Assembly: GCF_038069765.1 (NCBI RefSeq)
Contig: NZ_JBBPFS010000003.1
Location: forward strand, 1 to 64,000
Length of the DNA stretch: 64,000 bases
DNA from: Arthrobacter_B sp038069765
GTDB taxonomy: Bacteria; Actinomycetota; Actinomycetes; Actinomycetales; Micrococcaceae
Reading direction: 5' to 3'
Of the stretch, positions 23,715 through 32,023 are shown one piece after another. The stretch's first letter is position 1, and every line of letters starts with the position of its first letter. A program made the translations under genes and the position numbers. The notes below the pieces were generated by a model. That model was not told where the DNA came from. It saw nothing but the letters and a program-made list of their open reading frames with translations, and did no database searches.

Positions 23715-25112
23715 TTAGAAGCCCAGTTCCGCCGCAGACTTGAACGGTCCCACAATCGTGATGGTCCGCGGGGCGGCGGCCAGCTCGGCGGCCAGCGCCT
23801 GAACTTCCTCGGCCGTGACGGCACCGATGCGGGCCAGGGACTCATCAATATCGATGAATTCCCCGCTGACGAGTTCCGCGCGGCCCAGACGGGACATGCG
23901 CGAGCTGGAGTCTTCCAGCGCCATGACCATGCCGCCGGCGATCTGCCCGCGGGCCTTCTTCAGTTCGGCCTTGTCCACGCCGTCGGCTGCCAGGCGCTCC
24001 AGTTCCGAACCCATCAGGTCGATGACCTGGCGGGTTTTTGCCGGTGAGCAGCCGGCGTACATGCCGAAGTAACCGGCATCGGCGTAGGACGCGGAGAAGG
24101 AATACGTGGAGTAGACCAGTCCGCGCTTTTCGCGGATCTCCTGGAACAGGCGCGAGGACATGCCGCCGCCCAGGATGGTGTTCAGGACGCTCATGGCGAA
24201 CCGGCGGTCATCGGTGGCCGTCAGCGACGGGCAGCCCATGACCACGTTGGCCTGCTCCACCGGCCGGTTGATGACCTGGACTCCGGCGGTGCCGGTGATG
24301 ACCGCGGGCTCGGTGCTGCGGCGCGGGGCGGGCGAAGCATCCTCGGAAAGGTCCCAGCCGGCCTTCTTCAAAGCGTCGAGCACCAGGGCGCAGACCTCGT
24401 CGTGCTCCAGCCCGCCGGCAGCGGTGACCACCAGTTCGGTGGGCCGGTAGTAGCGGCGGTAGTGCTCCAGCACCGCTTCGCGCGGCACGCTCATGATCGC
24501 TTCGGGAGTGCCGCCGATCGGACGCCCCAGGGCGTGGTCGCCCAGGACTGCTTCGGCGAACTTCTCGTGGCACAGGTCCGCGGGATCATCGGCATCCATG
24601 GCAATTTCTTCCAGGATGACGTCGCGTTCCTGTTCCAGCTCCTCCGGGTCCAGGACTGCGGAGGTGATCATGTCGGTGATGACGTCGATGGCCATCGGCA
24701 GATCGGTGTCCAGCACCCGTGCGTAGTAGCAGGTGCTTTCCTTGGCCGTTGCTGCGTTGGATTCCCCGCCGACCTCGTCAAAGGCCAGCGCGATGTCCAG
24801 CGCGGAACGGCGCGTGGTGCCCTTGAACAGCAGGTGCTCAAGGAAGTGTGTGGAGCCGTGCCGGCCCGCGGCTTCGTCCCGCGAGCCGACACCAACCCAA
24901 AAGCCGATGGTCGCGCTCCGCTGGCCGGGCATCGCTTCGGTCAGCACGCGCACTCCGCCCGGAAGGACGGAACGGCGCACGACGGCGCCTCCCGGAGTTC
25001 CCATCACGAGGGACGGGTCGCCGGGAAGAATGGTCAGCGGAAGGCGGACAACCGTCCCCGACGCCGGAGCATGTCCGGCGTCGGGGACGGTTCCGTCAGC
25101 AATATGTGACAT
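23715..25112 (-). CDS. M16 family zinc metallopeptidase
   Basis: 465 aa, one M16B unit. The inverted zinc motif HFLEH is at residues 89-93, with the downstream Glu expected in the NAATAKESTCYY region. The second half carries the Arg/Tyr pocket residues in EKRGLVYSTYSFSASYADAG. It is the homologue of mycobacterial PepR (Rv2782c), encoded after pnp in the same order, and resembles mitochondrial processing peptidase subunits. Likely cytoplasmic, since no signal peptide is seen. Its ATG begins directly after the pnp stop, so it is cotranscribed with pnp. Confidence 0.92.
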   Translation of the reverse strand: MSHIADGTVPDAGHAPASGTVVRLPLTILPGDPSLVMGTPGGAVVRRSVLPGGVRVLTEAMPGQRSATIGFWVGVGSRDEAAGRHGSTHFLEHLLFKGTTRRSALDIALAFDEVGGESNAATAKESTCYYARVLDTDLPMAIDVITDMITSAVLDPEELEQERDVILEEIAMDADDPADLCHEKFAEAVLGDHALGRPIGGTPEAIMSVPREAVLEHYRRYYRPTELVVTAAGGLEHDEVCALVLDALKKAGWDLSEDASPAPRRSTEPAVITGTAGVQVINRPVEQANVVMGCPSLTATDDRRFAMSVLNTILGGGMSSRLFQEIREKRGLVYSTYSFSASYADAGYFGMYAGCSPAKTRQVIDLMGSELERLAADGVDKAELKKARGQIAGGMVMALEDSSSRMSRLGRAELVSGEFIDIDESLARIGAVTAEEVQALAAELAAAPRTITIVGPFKSAAELGF

Positions 25113-27335
25113 TTACTCTGCGGACTCGGTTTCTGCTGCTTCGCCTTCGGCTTCTTCAGCAACAACCGGGGAGAGGGAGAGCTTGCCGCGGTCATCGATC
25201 TTGGTGATTTCCACCTGGATCTTCTGGCCCACGGAGACAACCTCATCGACGTTGTCAACGCGCTTGCCGCCGGCGAGCTTGCGCAGCTCGGAGATGTGCA
25301 GCAGGCCGTCCTTGCCCGGGGTCAGGGAAACAAAGGCACCGAAAGTGGTGGTCTTTACTACCGTACCGAGGTAACGCTCGCCGATCTCGGGGACCTGCGG
25401 GTTGGCGATCGCGTTGATCGCCGCGCGGGCAGCCTCGGCGGAACCGCCGTCGGTTGCACCGATCAGGACCGTGCCGTCATCTTCAATGGAGATGTCAGCG
25501 CCGGTGTCTTCCTGAATCTGGTTGATCATCTTGCCCTTCGGGCCAATGACCTCGCCGATCTTATCCACGGGGATCTTCACCGAGATGATCCGCGGCGCGA
25601 ACTCGGAAAGCTCGTCCGGGGTATCGATCGCGGCGTCCATGACACCGAGGATGTGCAGGCGTGCCTCGCGGGCCTGCTTCAGCGCTGCTGCCAGCACGGA
25701 AGCGGGGATGCCGTCGAGCTTGGTGTCCAGCTGGATGGCCGTGACGAACTCGGCGGTACCGGCAACCTTGAAGTCCATGTCGCCGAAGGCATCTTCGGCA
25801 CCGAGGATATCGGTCAGGGCGGCGTAGCGGGTTTCGCCGTCAACCTGGTCGGAAACCAGGCCCATGGCGATGCCGGCAACCGGAGCGCGCAGCGGAACAC
25901 CGGCGTTGAGCATGGACAGCGTGGAGGCGCAGACCGAACCCATGGAGGTGGAACCGTTGGAGCTCAGGGCTTCGGAGACCTGGCGGATGGCGTACGGGAA
26001 TTCTTCACGCGTCGGCAGCACCGGCATGAGCGCGCGCTCTGCCAGGGCACCGTGGCCGATTTCGCGGCGCTTGGGCGAACCCACGCGGCCGGTTTCACCG
26101 GTGGAGTACGGCGGGAAGTTGTAGTTGTGCATGTAGCGCTTGCGCGTTACCGGCGACAGCGAGTCGATCTGCTGTTCCATCTTCAGCATGTTCAGCGTGG
26201 TGACGCCCAGGATCTGGGTTTCGCCGCGCTCGAAGATGGCTGAACCGTGCACGCGGGGCAGAACCTCAACCTCGGCGGTCAGCTGACGGATATCCGTCAG
26301 GCCGCGGCCGTCGATGCGGATCTGGTCCTTCAGGATGCGCTGGCGCACAACCTGCTTGGTGACCGAGCGGAAAGCTGCGGAGATTTCCTTCTCGCGGCCT
26401 TCGAACTTCTCGGAGAGCGAAGCAACAACTTCGTCCTTGAGTTCGTCGGCGGCGATGTCGCGCTCCTGCTTGTCAGCGATCGAGAAGACCTTGGCCAGCT
26501 TTTCAGCGGCTGCGGCTTCCACGGCTTCGTAGACGTCGTCCTGGTAGTCCAGGAAGATCGGGAACTCGACGGTGGGCTTGGCGGCGCGTGCTGCCAGGTC
26601 CGCCTGTGCCTCGCACAGGGCCTTGATGAACGGCTTGGCCGCTTCGAGGCCTTCTGCAACAACCTCTTCGGTCGGGGCGGTGGCGCCCTCTTCCTTGATG
26701 AGGTTCCAGGCGGCGTCGGTGGCTTCGGCTTCAACCATCATGATGGCGACGTCGTCACCGGCAATGCGGCCGGCAACCACCATGGAGAACACGGCGCGCT
26801 CCAGTTCGGAGTGCTTCGGGAAGGCAACCCACTGGCCGTCGATCAGGGCAACGCGGACGCCGCCGATCGGGCCGGAGAACGGCAGGCCGCTCAGCTGGGT
26901 GGACATGGAGGAAGCGTTGATCGCCACGACGTCGTAGAGCACGTCGGGGTTGATCGCCAGGACGGTGACCACAATCTGGACCTCGTTGCGCAGGCCCTTG
27001 ACGAAGGCGGGGCGCAGCGGGCGGTCCATCAGGCGGCAGGCCAGGATGGCTTCGGTGGACGGGCGGCCTTCGCGGCGGAAGAACGAGCCCGGGATGCGGC
27101 CGGCAGCGTACATGCGCTCCTCGACGTCCACGGTCAGCGGGAAGAAGTCGAAGCCTTCACGCGGGGACTTGCCGGCGGACGTGGCCGACAGCAGGACGGT
27201 GTCATCGTCGATGTAGACAGTGGCTGCGCCTGCAGCCTGCTGGGCCAGACGGCCGGTTTCGAAGCGGATGACGCGCTGGCCGTACTTGCCGTTGTCAATA
27301 ACGGCTTCTGCGAACTGAATTTCGGGACCCTCCAT
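25113..27335 (-). CDS. pnp: Polyribonucleotide nucleotidyltransferase (PNPase)
   Basis: 740 aa. Two RNase PH-like domains (first with FETGRLAQQAAGAATVYIDDDTVLL at the start, second with GRGLTDIRQLTAEVEVLPRVHGS and active-site TSMGSVCASTLSMLNAGVP) precede a KH domain (about 595-655, IGPKGKMINQIQEDTGADISIEDDG) and an S1 domain (about 665-735, ERYLGTVVKTTTFGAFVSL). It degrades RNA phosphorolytically 3' to 5' and can add tails. Strong GGAGGTGA Shine-Dalgarno 5 nt before the ATG. A long structured leader lies upstream. Confidence 0.98.
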   Translation of the reverse strand: MEGPEIQFAEAVIDNGKYGQRVIRFETGRLAQQAAGAATVYIDDDTVLLSATSAGKSPREGFDFFPLTVDVEERMYAAGRIPGSFFRREGRPSTEAILACRLMDRPLRPAFVKGLRNEVQIVVTVLAINPDVLYDVVAINASSMSTQLSGLPFSGPIGGVRVALIDGQWVAFPKHSELERAVFSMVVAGRIAGDDVAIMMVEAEATDAAWNLIKEEGATAPTEEVVAEGLEAAKPFIKALCEAQADLAARAAKPTVEFPIFLDYQDDVYEAVEAAAAEKLAKVFSIADKQERDIAADELKDEVVASLSEKFEGREKEISAAFRSVTKQVVRQRILKDQIRIDGRGLTDIRQLTAEVEVLPRVHGSAIFERGETQILGVTTLNMLKMEQQIDSLSPVTRKRYMHNYNFPPYSTGETGRVGSPKRREIGHGALAERALMPVLPTREEFPYAIRQVSEALSSNGSTSMGSVCASTLSMLNAGVPLRAPVAGIAMGLVSDQVDGETRYAALTDILGAEDAFGDMDFKVAGTAEFVTAIQLDTKLDGIPASVLAAALKQAREARLHILGVMDAAIDTPDELSEFAPRIISVKIPVDKIGEVIGPKGKMINQIQEDTGADISIEDDGTVLIGATDGGSAEAARAAINAIANPQVPEIGERYLGTVVKTTTFGAFVSLTPGKDGLLHISELRKLAGGKRVDNVDEVVSVGQKIQVEITKIDDRGKLSLSPVVAEEAEGEAAETESAE

Positions 27336-27655
27336 AGAGAGTCACCTCCGTTTCTTCGTTGGCGGAGGCATCCAGCATCGTCCCAATAAACGCGTAACCG
27401 CGCGGAGGCGGTTCGGTTCAACACCCGGTCTTCGATCGAGGTCCACGGGCACAAACTCCCGGAGACCACTACCGAGGACCGCGAATGCTGCGATGCTGGC
27501 TGACTCCTATTGATGTTTTGCTTGGTACTGCTGTGTTACTGGTCCTGCCGGTACTGCGGTGCGGCTCCCGGCTGCTGCCGGAGTGCCGCGCTGCGTAGTG
27601 CCTGGATCATTCAACGGCGGGTGCGCTTCCGGTCAAAGCCGGTGTCCATGTCCGC
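27336..27655 (-). other. Long untranslated region upstream of pnp
   Basis: About 320 nt without a gene. It contains a 9-bp long-range inverted repeat (CCAGCATCG at 27372-27380 and CGATGCTGG at 27491-27499) enclosing smaller hairpins such as AACCGC/GCGGTT, and a further GC-rich hairpin around 27560-27590. pnp leaders in other bacteria are RNase-cleaved hairpins used in autoregulation; whether this one does so is inference. The pnp promoter must lie in it or upstream, since rpsO has its own terminator. Confidence 0.45.
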
Positions 27656-27657
27656 CT

Positions 27658-27695
27658 GAAAAAGGGCGGCTCCCGCGAGAACGCAGGGCCGCCCT
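27658..27695 (-). terminator. Intrinsic terminator after rpsO
   Basis: Perfect 8-bp arms AGGGCGGC and GCCGCCCT with a 17-nt internal region; on the minus strand the stem is followed directly by TTTTT. It lies 9 bp after the rpsO stop. Confidence 0.88.
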
Positions 27696-27704
27696 CTCCA
27701 AAGA

Positions 27705-27974
27705 CTACTTGCGCAGGCCGAGGCGCTCGATGAGCGCACGGTAGCGGGTGATGTCCGTCTCTTTCAGGTACGAAAGCATACGACGACGGCGACCAACCAG
27801 GGCCATCAGGCCGCGGCGGGTGTGGTGGTCATGCTTGTGCATCTTCAGGTGTTCCGTCAGGTCGAGGATACGGCGCGAAAGCACAGCAACCTGCACCTCG
27901 GGCGAACCGGTGTCGCCTTCGGCCCGAGCGTATTCCTTGATGATTTCCTGCTTGACTACGGGGTCAAGTGCCAA
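27705..27974 (-). CDS. rpsO: 30S ribosomal protein S15
   Basis: 89 aa, full length for S15: GDTGSPEVQVAVLSRRI, LTEHLKMHKHDHHTRRGL, GRRRRMLSYL and a basic C-terminus. It binds the central domain of 16S rRNA. The start is TTG at 27972-27974 (family N-terminus ALDPVVKQ), preceded by AGGAGAG about 6 nt upstream; the longer open frame upstream has no support. A separate terminator separates it from pnp, although the gene order rpsO-pnp is conserved. Confidence 0.97.
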   Translation of the reverse strand: MALDPVVKQEIIKEYARAEGDTGSPEVQVAVLSRRILDLTEHLKMHKHDHHTRRGLMALVGRRRRMLSYLKETDITRYRALIERLGLRK

Positions 27975-28110
27975 TGTAACTCTCCTAGAGTTGTGCCGTG
28001 AGGCCCGAATCAGCACTTCGCTGCCGGGAATCCCCGCGCCTGCCGGAGAAAACCCCGGATGACGCAAAGAAATTCAGCCGCCACGGACCGCAGCCGAATT
28101 TGAACCCAGT

Positions 28111-29100
28111 TTACCTGTCCGCGCCGTGATCTGTCGAAAGGACGTCCCTGGTGCGCGCCACGTCCAGGCGCATCTGCTCGATCAGGGCTTCGGGGCCGGT
28201 ATAGGCGACCATGCCGCGCAGCCGTTCCACGAACTCCACCACTACGTGCTGACCGTAGAGGTCAAAGTCGCTGATCTTCTCGTGCGGGCGGTCGATCACG
28301 TGTGCTTCAACCTGGCGGCTGACGCCGTCGAAGGTCGGGTTGGATCCCACGGAGACGGCTGCGGGCCAGCGGGTGCCGGATTCGTCAACGAGCCATCCGG
28401 CGTAGATTCCGTCGGCGGGGATCAGGCCGGTTGCTTCGGGTGCCAGGTTGGCGGTGGGGAAGCCCAGTTCGCGGCCGCGGGCGGCGCCGTGCACCACTTC
28501 GCCGCGCATCCGGTGGGTGCGTCCGAGCAGGCGCGCCGCGGTCCGCACGTCGCCGCTGCGCAGCGCTTCCCGGATCCAGGTGGAGGAGCAGCGGCGTCCC
28601 CCGGATGCGGCGGGGCCGTCCGGCAGGGCGCCGAAGTCCTCGACGGCCTGCACTTCAAAGCCCAGCCGGCTGCCCAGTTCACGCATCGTCTCCAGGTCAC
28701 CGGCATTGCCGCGGCCAAAGCGCACGTCATGCCCGATGACGACGGCGCAAACGCGCAGTCCCTCCACAAAGACCCGGCGGACAAATTCCTCCGGCGTCAG
28801 GGACGCCAGCTGCAGGTCGTAGTGCATCATGAGGAGCCCGTCCAGGCCGGTGGCGGCCAGGGCCTCGCGGCGGTCCAGCGGTCCCATGATGAGCTCCGGC
28901 GCCGCCTCGGGGCGGTGCACCTGGGCCGGATGGGGGTCAAAGGAGATGGCCACTGCGGCGGCGTCCTTTTCGCGGGCCACCTTCACCAGGCGGTCCAGCA
29001 CATGCTGGTGCCCCAGGTGAACGCCGTCGAAGTTGCCGATCGTGACTACTGTCGGACCGATGCCGGCAGGAACCTCCGCCAGGTCATTCCAGTAGTACAC
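28111..29100 (-). CDS. ribF: Bifunctional riboflavin kinase/FMN adenylyltransferase
   Basis: 329 aa. The N-terminal nucleotidyltransferase domain has VVTIGNFDGVHLGHQHVL (HxGH-type motif) and VIGHDVRFGRGN. The C-terminal riboflavin kinase domain (about 190-315) has HGAARGRELGFPTANLAPE, GIYAGW and the DLYGQHVVVEFVERLR end. It makes FMN and FAD from riboflavin. GTG start with AAGGAG 5 nt upstream. Conserved position between truB and rpsO. Confidence 0.97.
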   Translation of the reverse strand: MYYWNDLAEVPAGIGPTVVTIGNFDGVHLGHQHVLDRLVKVAREKDAAAVAISFDPHPAQVHRPEAAPELIMGPLDRREALAATGLDGLLMMHYDLQLASLTPEEFVRRVFVEGLRVCAVVIGHDVRFGRGNAGDLETMRELGSRLGFEVQAVEDFGALPDGPAASGGRRCSSTWIREALRSGDVRTAARLLGRTHRMRGEVVHGAARGRELGFPTANLAPEATGLIPADGIYAGWLVDESGTRWPAAVSVGSNPTFDGVSRQVEAHVIDRPHEKISDFDLYGQHVVVEFVERLRGMVAYTGPEALIEQMRLDVARTRDVLSTDHGADR

Positions 29101-29214
29101 ACAGGCTCCTTAAGACAGGTTCGGTCACGGCGGTGCCGCGGCGTTGGGGCCGGCAACAGCGCGGAGCGGAAACCGGACCTAACCATTATTGCCGAAAATA
29201 CTGCCGGAAATGAC

Positions 29215-29955
29215 TCAGCCCTGCGTGCCGCCTGCAGCTGCACCGTCCGCGCGGCCTGCGGAGCCCTCGCTGAATTCGCGCTTCAGCTCGCTGGTCTTGG
29301 CAATGAACCGGTGCCAGACCAGCAGGGCAGGCGGGAAGGCCAGTTCCAGGATCATCAGGATGATCATGGTGTAGTGCGGGGTTCCGCTGAAGGCCCAGGA
29401 CAGCACGCGGCCGATCCCGCCGAGGAAGACCATGAGGCAGACCAGCCACAGCATGTTGGCCCACTGGAATTTCACCGCAATGGCGATGAACGCCGCACCC
29501 ACGCCCACCATCATGGCGGAGAAGAACCGGAACTGGGACTCGAGGGAAGCGTTGACCTCTCCGCCTCCGGTGTCCGGAACTCCGGCGGTCCCGGTGGTGA
29601 GGTAGTAGATGCCGACGGCGGCGACCAGGATTCCCACTCCAATGACGACGGCGCGGAAGACACCCCAGTCATCGCTGCTCTTGTAGGGCTTGGCCTTGGA
29701 CTTGGCCTGCTGTTTCCCGCCCTGGCCGTCACCGCCGCCGGTTCGCTTGCCGGCCGGCGGAATCTGCAGCTTTTCCGTTGGCCGAACGCTCTGCCCGGAC
29801 GCCGGGACGGAGGGCTTCCGTCCCGAGGTCCCGCCGGTCGAAGCGGAGGTCTGATCCGCAGGCGGCGAAGAGGGCTGTCCCGTGGGGGGCTGGGCGGGCT
29901 GCGCCGGGCCGGATCCGCCGTGGCGATCACTGGGTGTTGCTGCCGGGTTGCTCAT
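29215..29955 (-). CDS. Membrane protein of DUF4345-like type with disordered N-terminus
   Basis: 246 aa from MSNPAATPSD, chosen because a GGGGGA purine run lies just upstream; two earlier in-frame ATGs (30024, 30009) are less supported. Residues 1-100 are Pro/Ser/Gly/Gln-rich and probably disordered. Four hydrophobic helices follow (about 103-122, 140-160, 168-187, 197-217), with FRFFSAMMVGVGAAFIAIA and GIGRVLSWAFSGTPHY resembling DUF4345. A charged tail ends in Gly/Ala. Function unknown. It sits downstream of two other small membrane genes and truB on the same strand. Confidence 0.72.
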   Translation of the reverse strand: MSNPAATPSDRHGGSGPAQPAQPPTGQPSSPPADQTSASTGGTSGRKPSVPASGQSVRPTEKLQIPPAGKRTGGGDGQGGKQQAKSKAKPYKSSDDWGVFRAVVIGVGILVAAVGIYYLTTGTAGVPDTGGGEVNASLESQFRFFSAMMVGVGAAFIAIAVKFQWANMLWLVCLMVFLGGIGRVLSWAFSGTPHYTMIILMILELAFPPALLVWHRFIAKTSELKREFSEGSAGRADGAAAGGTQG

Positions 29956-30060
29956 GATTCCCCCTGAAGGAGTCGAAAACCTGCCGTGTGTGATGCTTTC
30001 TTCTGCCATCGTCTCACGCAGCACAACGCCCGTGGGCGCATCGCAGACGGCGGTTTGGGG

Positions 30061-30516
30061 TCAGGAGTCTTTGGCAGCGCCGCGGTGCCGGTACAGCCAC
30101 CACAGCCCCAGGGCCGGCAGCAGCAGCGGCACGTAGCCGTAGCCGGATCCGAAGCCGGACCACACGGTGTCATCGGGAAGGGCTCCCGGGCTGACCAGCC
30201 CGAAGACTCCGACAGCCAGCACACCGAGCATCTCGATGCTGACCGCGGCAACGGACACCTTGTAGGCTCCGGGCCCGGACCGTGCCAGCCCCACTGTGGC
30301 CACAATGTAGACCACGGCGGCAAACGCCGACAGCAGGTAGGCCACCGGGGCGTGGTCAAACTTGGTGGCAATCTGGAAGCCCGCACGGGCCGTGGCCGCC
30401 AGCGCGAAGACCGCGTAGACGGCTACCAGCAGCCTGCCGGGGCCGGCGTTGCGGCCGGCAGGCTCGGCTGCTGCCGGCCCGTCGGGGGAATTGTGTTCGG
30501 GGTTGTTCATTTTCAT
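30061..30516 (-). CDS. Small membrane protein of unknown function
   Basis: 151 aa with four predicted helices (about 30-50, 58-78, 87-107, 128-145) after a polar N-terminal tail, ending YRHRGAAKDS. The ATG is placed at the ATGA overlap with the preceding 124-aa membrane gene; the open frame continues upstream inside that gene but without a signal. The 4-nt overlap indicates translational coupling to that neighbour and likely a shared role, perhaps as a small complex. I recognise no catalytic motif. Confidence 0.75.
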   Translation of the reverse strand: MKMNNPEHNSPDGPAAAEPAGRNAGPGRLLVAVYAVFALAATARAGFQIATKFDHAPVAYLLSAFAAVVYIVATVGLARSGPGAYKVSVAAVSIEMLGVLAVGVFGLVSPGALPDDTVWSGFGSGYGYVPLLLPALGLWWLYRHRGAAKDS

Positions 30517-30887
30517 GCGAGGGGTGCTCCGTCCCAGATTTGTTCCATACGGAACAACATGACAAACACGGTGATGCCGACGGCACCAAGGACCAGGTTG
30601 CTCCAGCGGCTGCGGTCCATCAGCGACCACCAGATGGCGCCGACCGGAATCAGCACGGCGGTGAAGAGGTAGCCCCAGAACTCCCAGACTTCGCCCGCCA
30701 CGCCTTCCCCGCCCAGCTGGCGGATCACGCCGAAGACTGCGTAGACCAGCAGGAACAGCTCCACGGCGGCGACAGAGAGGATGGTGAGGTCATTGGGGCC
30801 GTGCTTCAGGATGGCCGCCCCGAAGCAGAGCACAACCGACACCAGGCACACGATGGTGCCCACGATGAACATCGGATCAACAACCAC
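30513..30887 (-). CDS. Small membrane protein of unknown function
   Basis: 124 aa, four helices (about 5-25, 32-55, 70-88, 95-112), with PMFIVGTIVCLVSVVLCFGA at the N-terminus and WWSLMDRSRWSNLVLGAVGI later. The start codon lies directly against the truB stop (30888) and the stop overlaps the next gene, giving a tight truB-membrane-membrane run. The topology recalls DUF-type proteins found beside truB in related Micrococcaceae, but I cannot name a family. Confidence 0.75.
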   Translation of the reverse strand: MVVDPMFIVGTIVCLVSVVLCFGAAILKHGPNDLTILSVAAVELFLLVYAVFGVIRQLGGEGVAGEVWEFWGYLFTAVLIPVGAIWWSLMDRSRWSNLVLGAVGITVFVMLFRMEQIWDGAPLA

Positions 30888-31832
30888 CTAGGCCTCGTTT
30901 CCCGGTGCGAAGACCAGCAGGGCCTTGGCATAGGCGGCAGGAAACTCCGCTCCCGCGGGGCCGCGGTTTTCAAGCAGGGCAACCAGCGTCCCGCCGGGGG
31001 CAAACGCAGCGACGGGGGCGCCGGCGTCGGCTTCGGGGACGCCCGTGGCCGACGGCGGGACCCGGCGTCCGTGGGAAAGATCCGTTGCCTCCGAGGCACT
31101 GAGCTCACGGACCGGAAACAGGGCCCGGGCGGCGTCGTCGAGCTCCAAAACCGAGAGGTTCTCGGCCAGCTGCTCCAGGGTTGCCGCCTGCTCCACGCTG
31201 TACGGGCCCACGCAGGTGCGCCGCAGCGCGGTCAGGTGCCCGCCCACTCCGAGTGCGGCTCCCAGGTCCCGGGCCAGGGCACGGATATAGGTGCCGGAGG
31301 AGCATTCAACGGTGACGTCGATGTCGCGCAGCTTGCCGCCGGCCTCCCGGCGGATGCCGTGGACCTCGAAGCGGGAGACCGTGACGGGACGGGCGGGGAG
31401 ATTGACCTCTCCCCCGGCGCGTACGCGCGCATAGGACCGTTCGCCGTTGACCTTGATGGCGCTGACGCTGCTGGGAACCTGCTGGATGTCGCCGGTCAGC
31501 TCTGCCACCGCGGCCATGATCTCTTCATCCGTCACGGCCGCGGCGATGGTCTCGGCCGTGATCTCTCCCTCGGCGTCGTCGGTGACGGTGGACTGGCCGA
31601 GCCGGATGGTGGCTTCGTAGGTCTTGGACGTGCCCACAATGTAGGTCAGGAGCCGGGTGGCTTTGTTGATGCCGACCACCAGCACTCCCGTGGCCATCGG
31701 GTCCAGTGTCCCCGCGTGCCCCACTTTTCGGGTTCCCGCTAGTTTCCGCAGGCGGCCAACCACATCGTGGCTGGTCCATCCCTGCGGCTTGTCAACAATA
31801 ATCAGCCCTGAACGGACCTGCCCGGAATTCAC
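30888..31832 (-). CDS. truB: tRNA pseudouridine synthase B
   Basis: 314 aa. SGLIIVDKPQGWTSHDVVG at the N-terminus and the catalytic Asp44 in HAGTLDPMATGVL are diagnostic; KTYEATIRLGQSTVTDDAEG and a C-terminal PUA-like region follow. It makes pseudouridine 55 in the T-arm of tRNAs. The start is GTG with TATACT 7 nt upstream, a near-perfect leaderless -10. It is divergent from the aminotransferase gene. Confidence 0.96.
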   Translation of the reverse strand: MNSGQVRSGLIIVDKPQGWTSHDVVGRLRKLAGTRKVGHAGTLDPMATGVLVVGINKATRLLTYIVGTSKTYEATIRLGQSTVTDDAEGEITAETIAAAVTDEEIMAAVAELTGDIQQVPSSVSAIKVNGERSYARVRAGGEVNLPARPVTVSRFEVHGIRREAGGKLRDIDVTVECSSGTYIRALARDLGAALGVGGHLTALRRTCVGPYSVEQAATLEQLAENLSVLELDDAARALFPVRELSASEATDLSHGRRVPPSATGVPEADAGAPVAAFAPGGTLVALLENRGPAGAEFPAAYAKALLVFAPGNEA

Positions 31833-31839
31833 GCCTTTC

Positions 31840-31845
31840 AGTATA
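31840..31845 (-). promoter_or_regulatory. -10 box for leaderless truB mRNA
   Basis: TATACT, GAAAGGC, GTG on the minus strand. It is the closest match to a consensus -10 seen in the window; the purine-rich spacer GAAAGG could alternatively act as a weak ribosome-binding site on a longer transcript. Confidence 0.55.
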
Positions 31846-31929
31846 TGCGGCGCCGGCCCGCTGTTCCTGACGCCGGCCTTCCCCGCGGCTCTCCGCCCCG
31901 GTCCTCCTCCCCTGCCAACCTGCGGGGCC

Positions 31930-31980
31930 CCGCCGTTTCCGGCTCCGCCGTTTCCGGGCCCGCCGTTTCCGGCTCCGCCG
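31930..31980. repeat. 15-bp tandem repeat in the truB-aminotransferase intergenic region
   Basis: Three consecutive units of CCGCCGTTTCCGGNN (ending CT, GC, CT) plus a 6-bp partial unit. It occupies the middle of the 191-bp divergent spacer, upstream of both leaderless promoters. GC-rich perfect repeats of this kind can change copy number by slippage. Confidence 0.85.
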
Positions 31981-32011
31981 GCAGCGTTCGCGACTCCTGC
32001 CGGGACGGCGA

Positions 32012-32017
32012 TAGCAT
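32012..32017 (+). promoter_or_regulatory. -10 box for leaderless aminotransferase mRNA
   Basis: TAGCAT followed by GCGGGT and the ATG at 32024. Exact 6-nt spacing; no other ribosome-binding site is seen. Confidence 0.5.
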
Positions 32018-32023
32018 GCGGGT

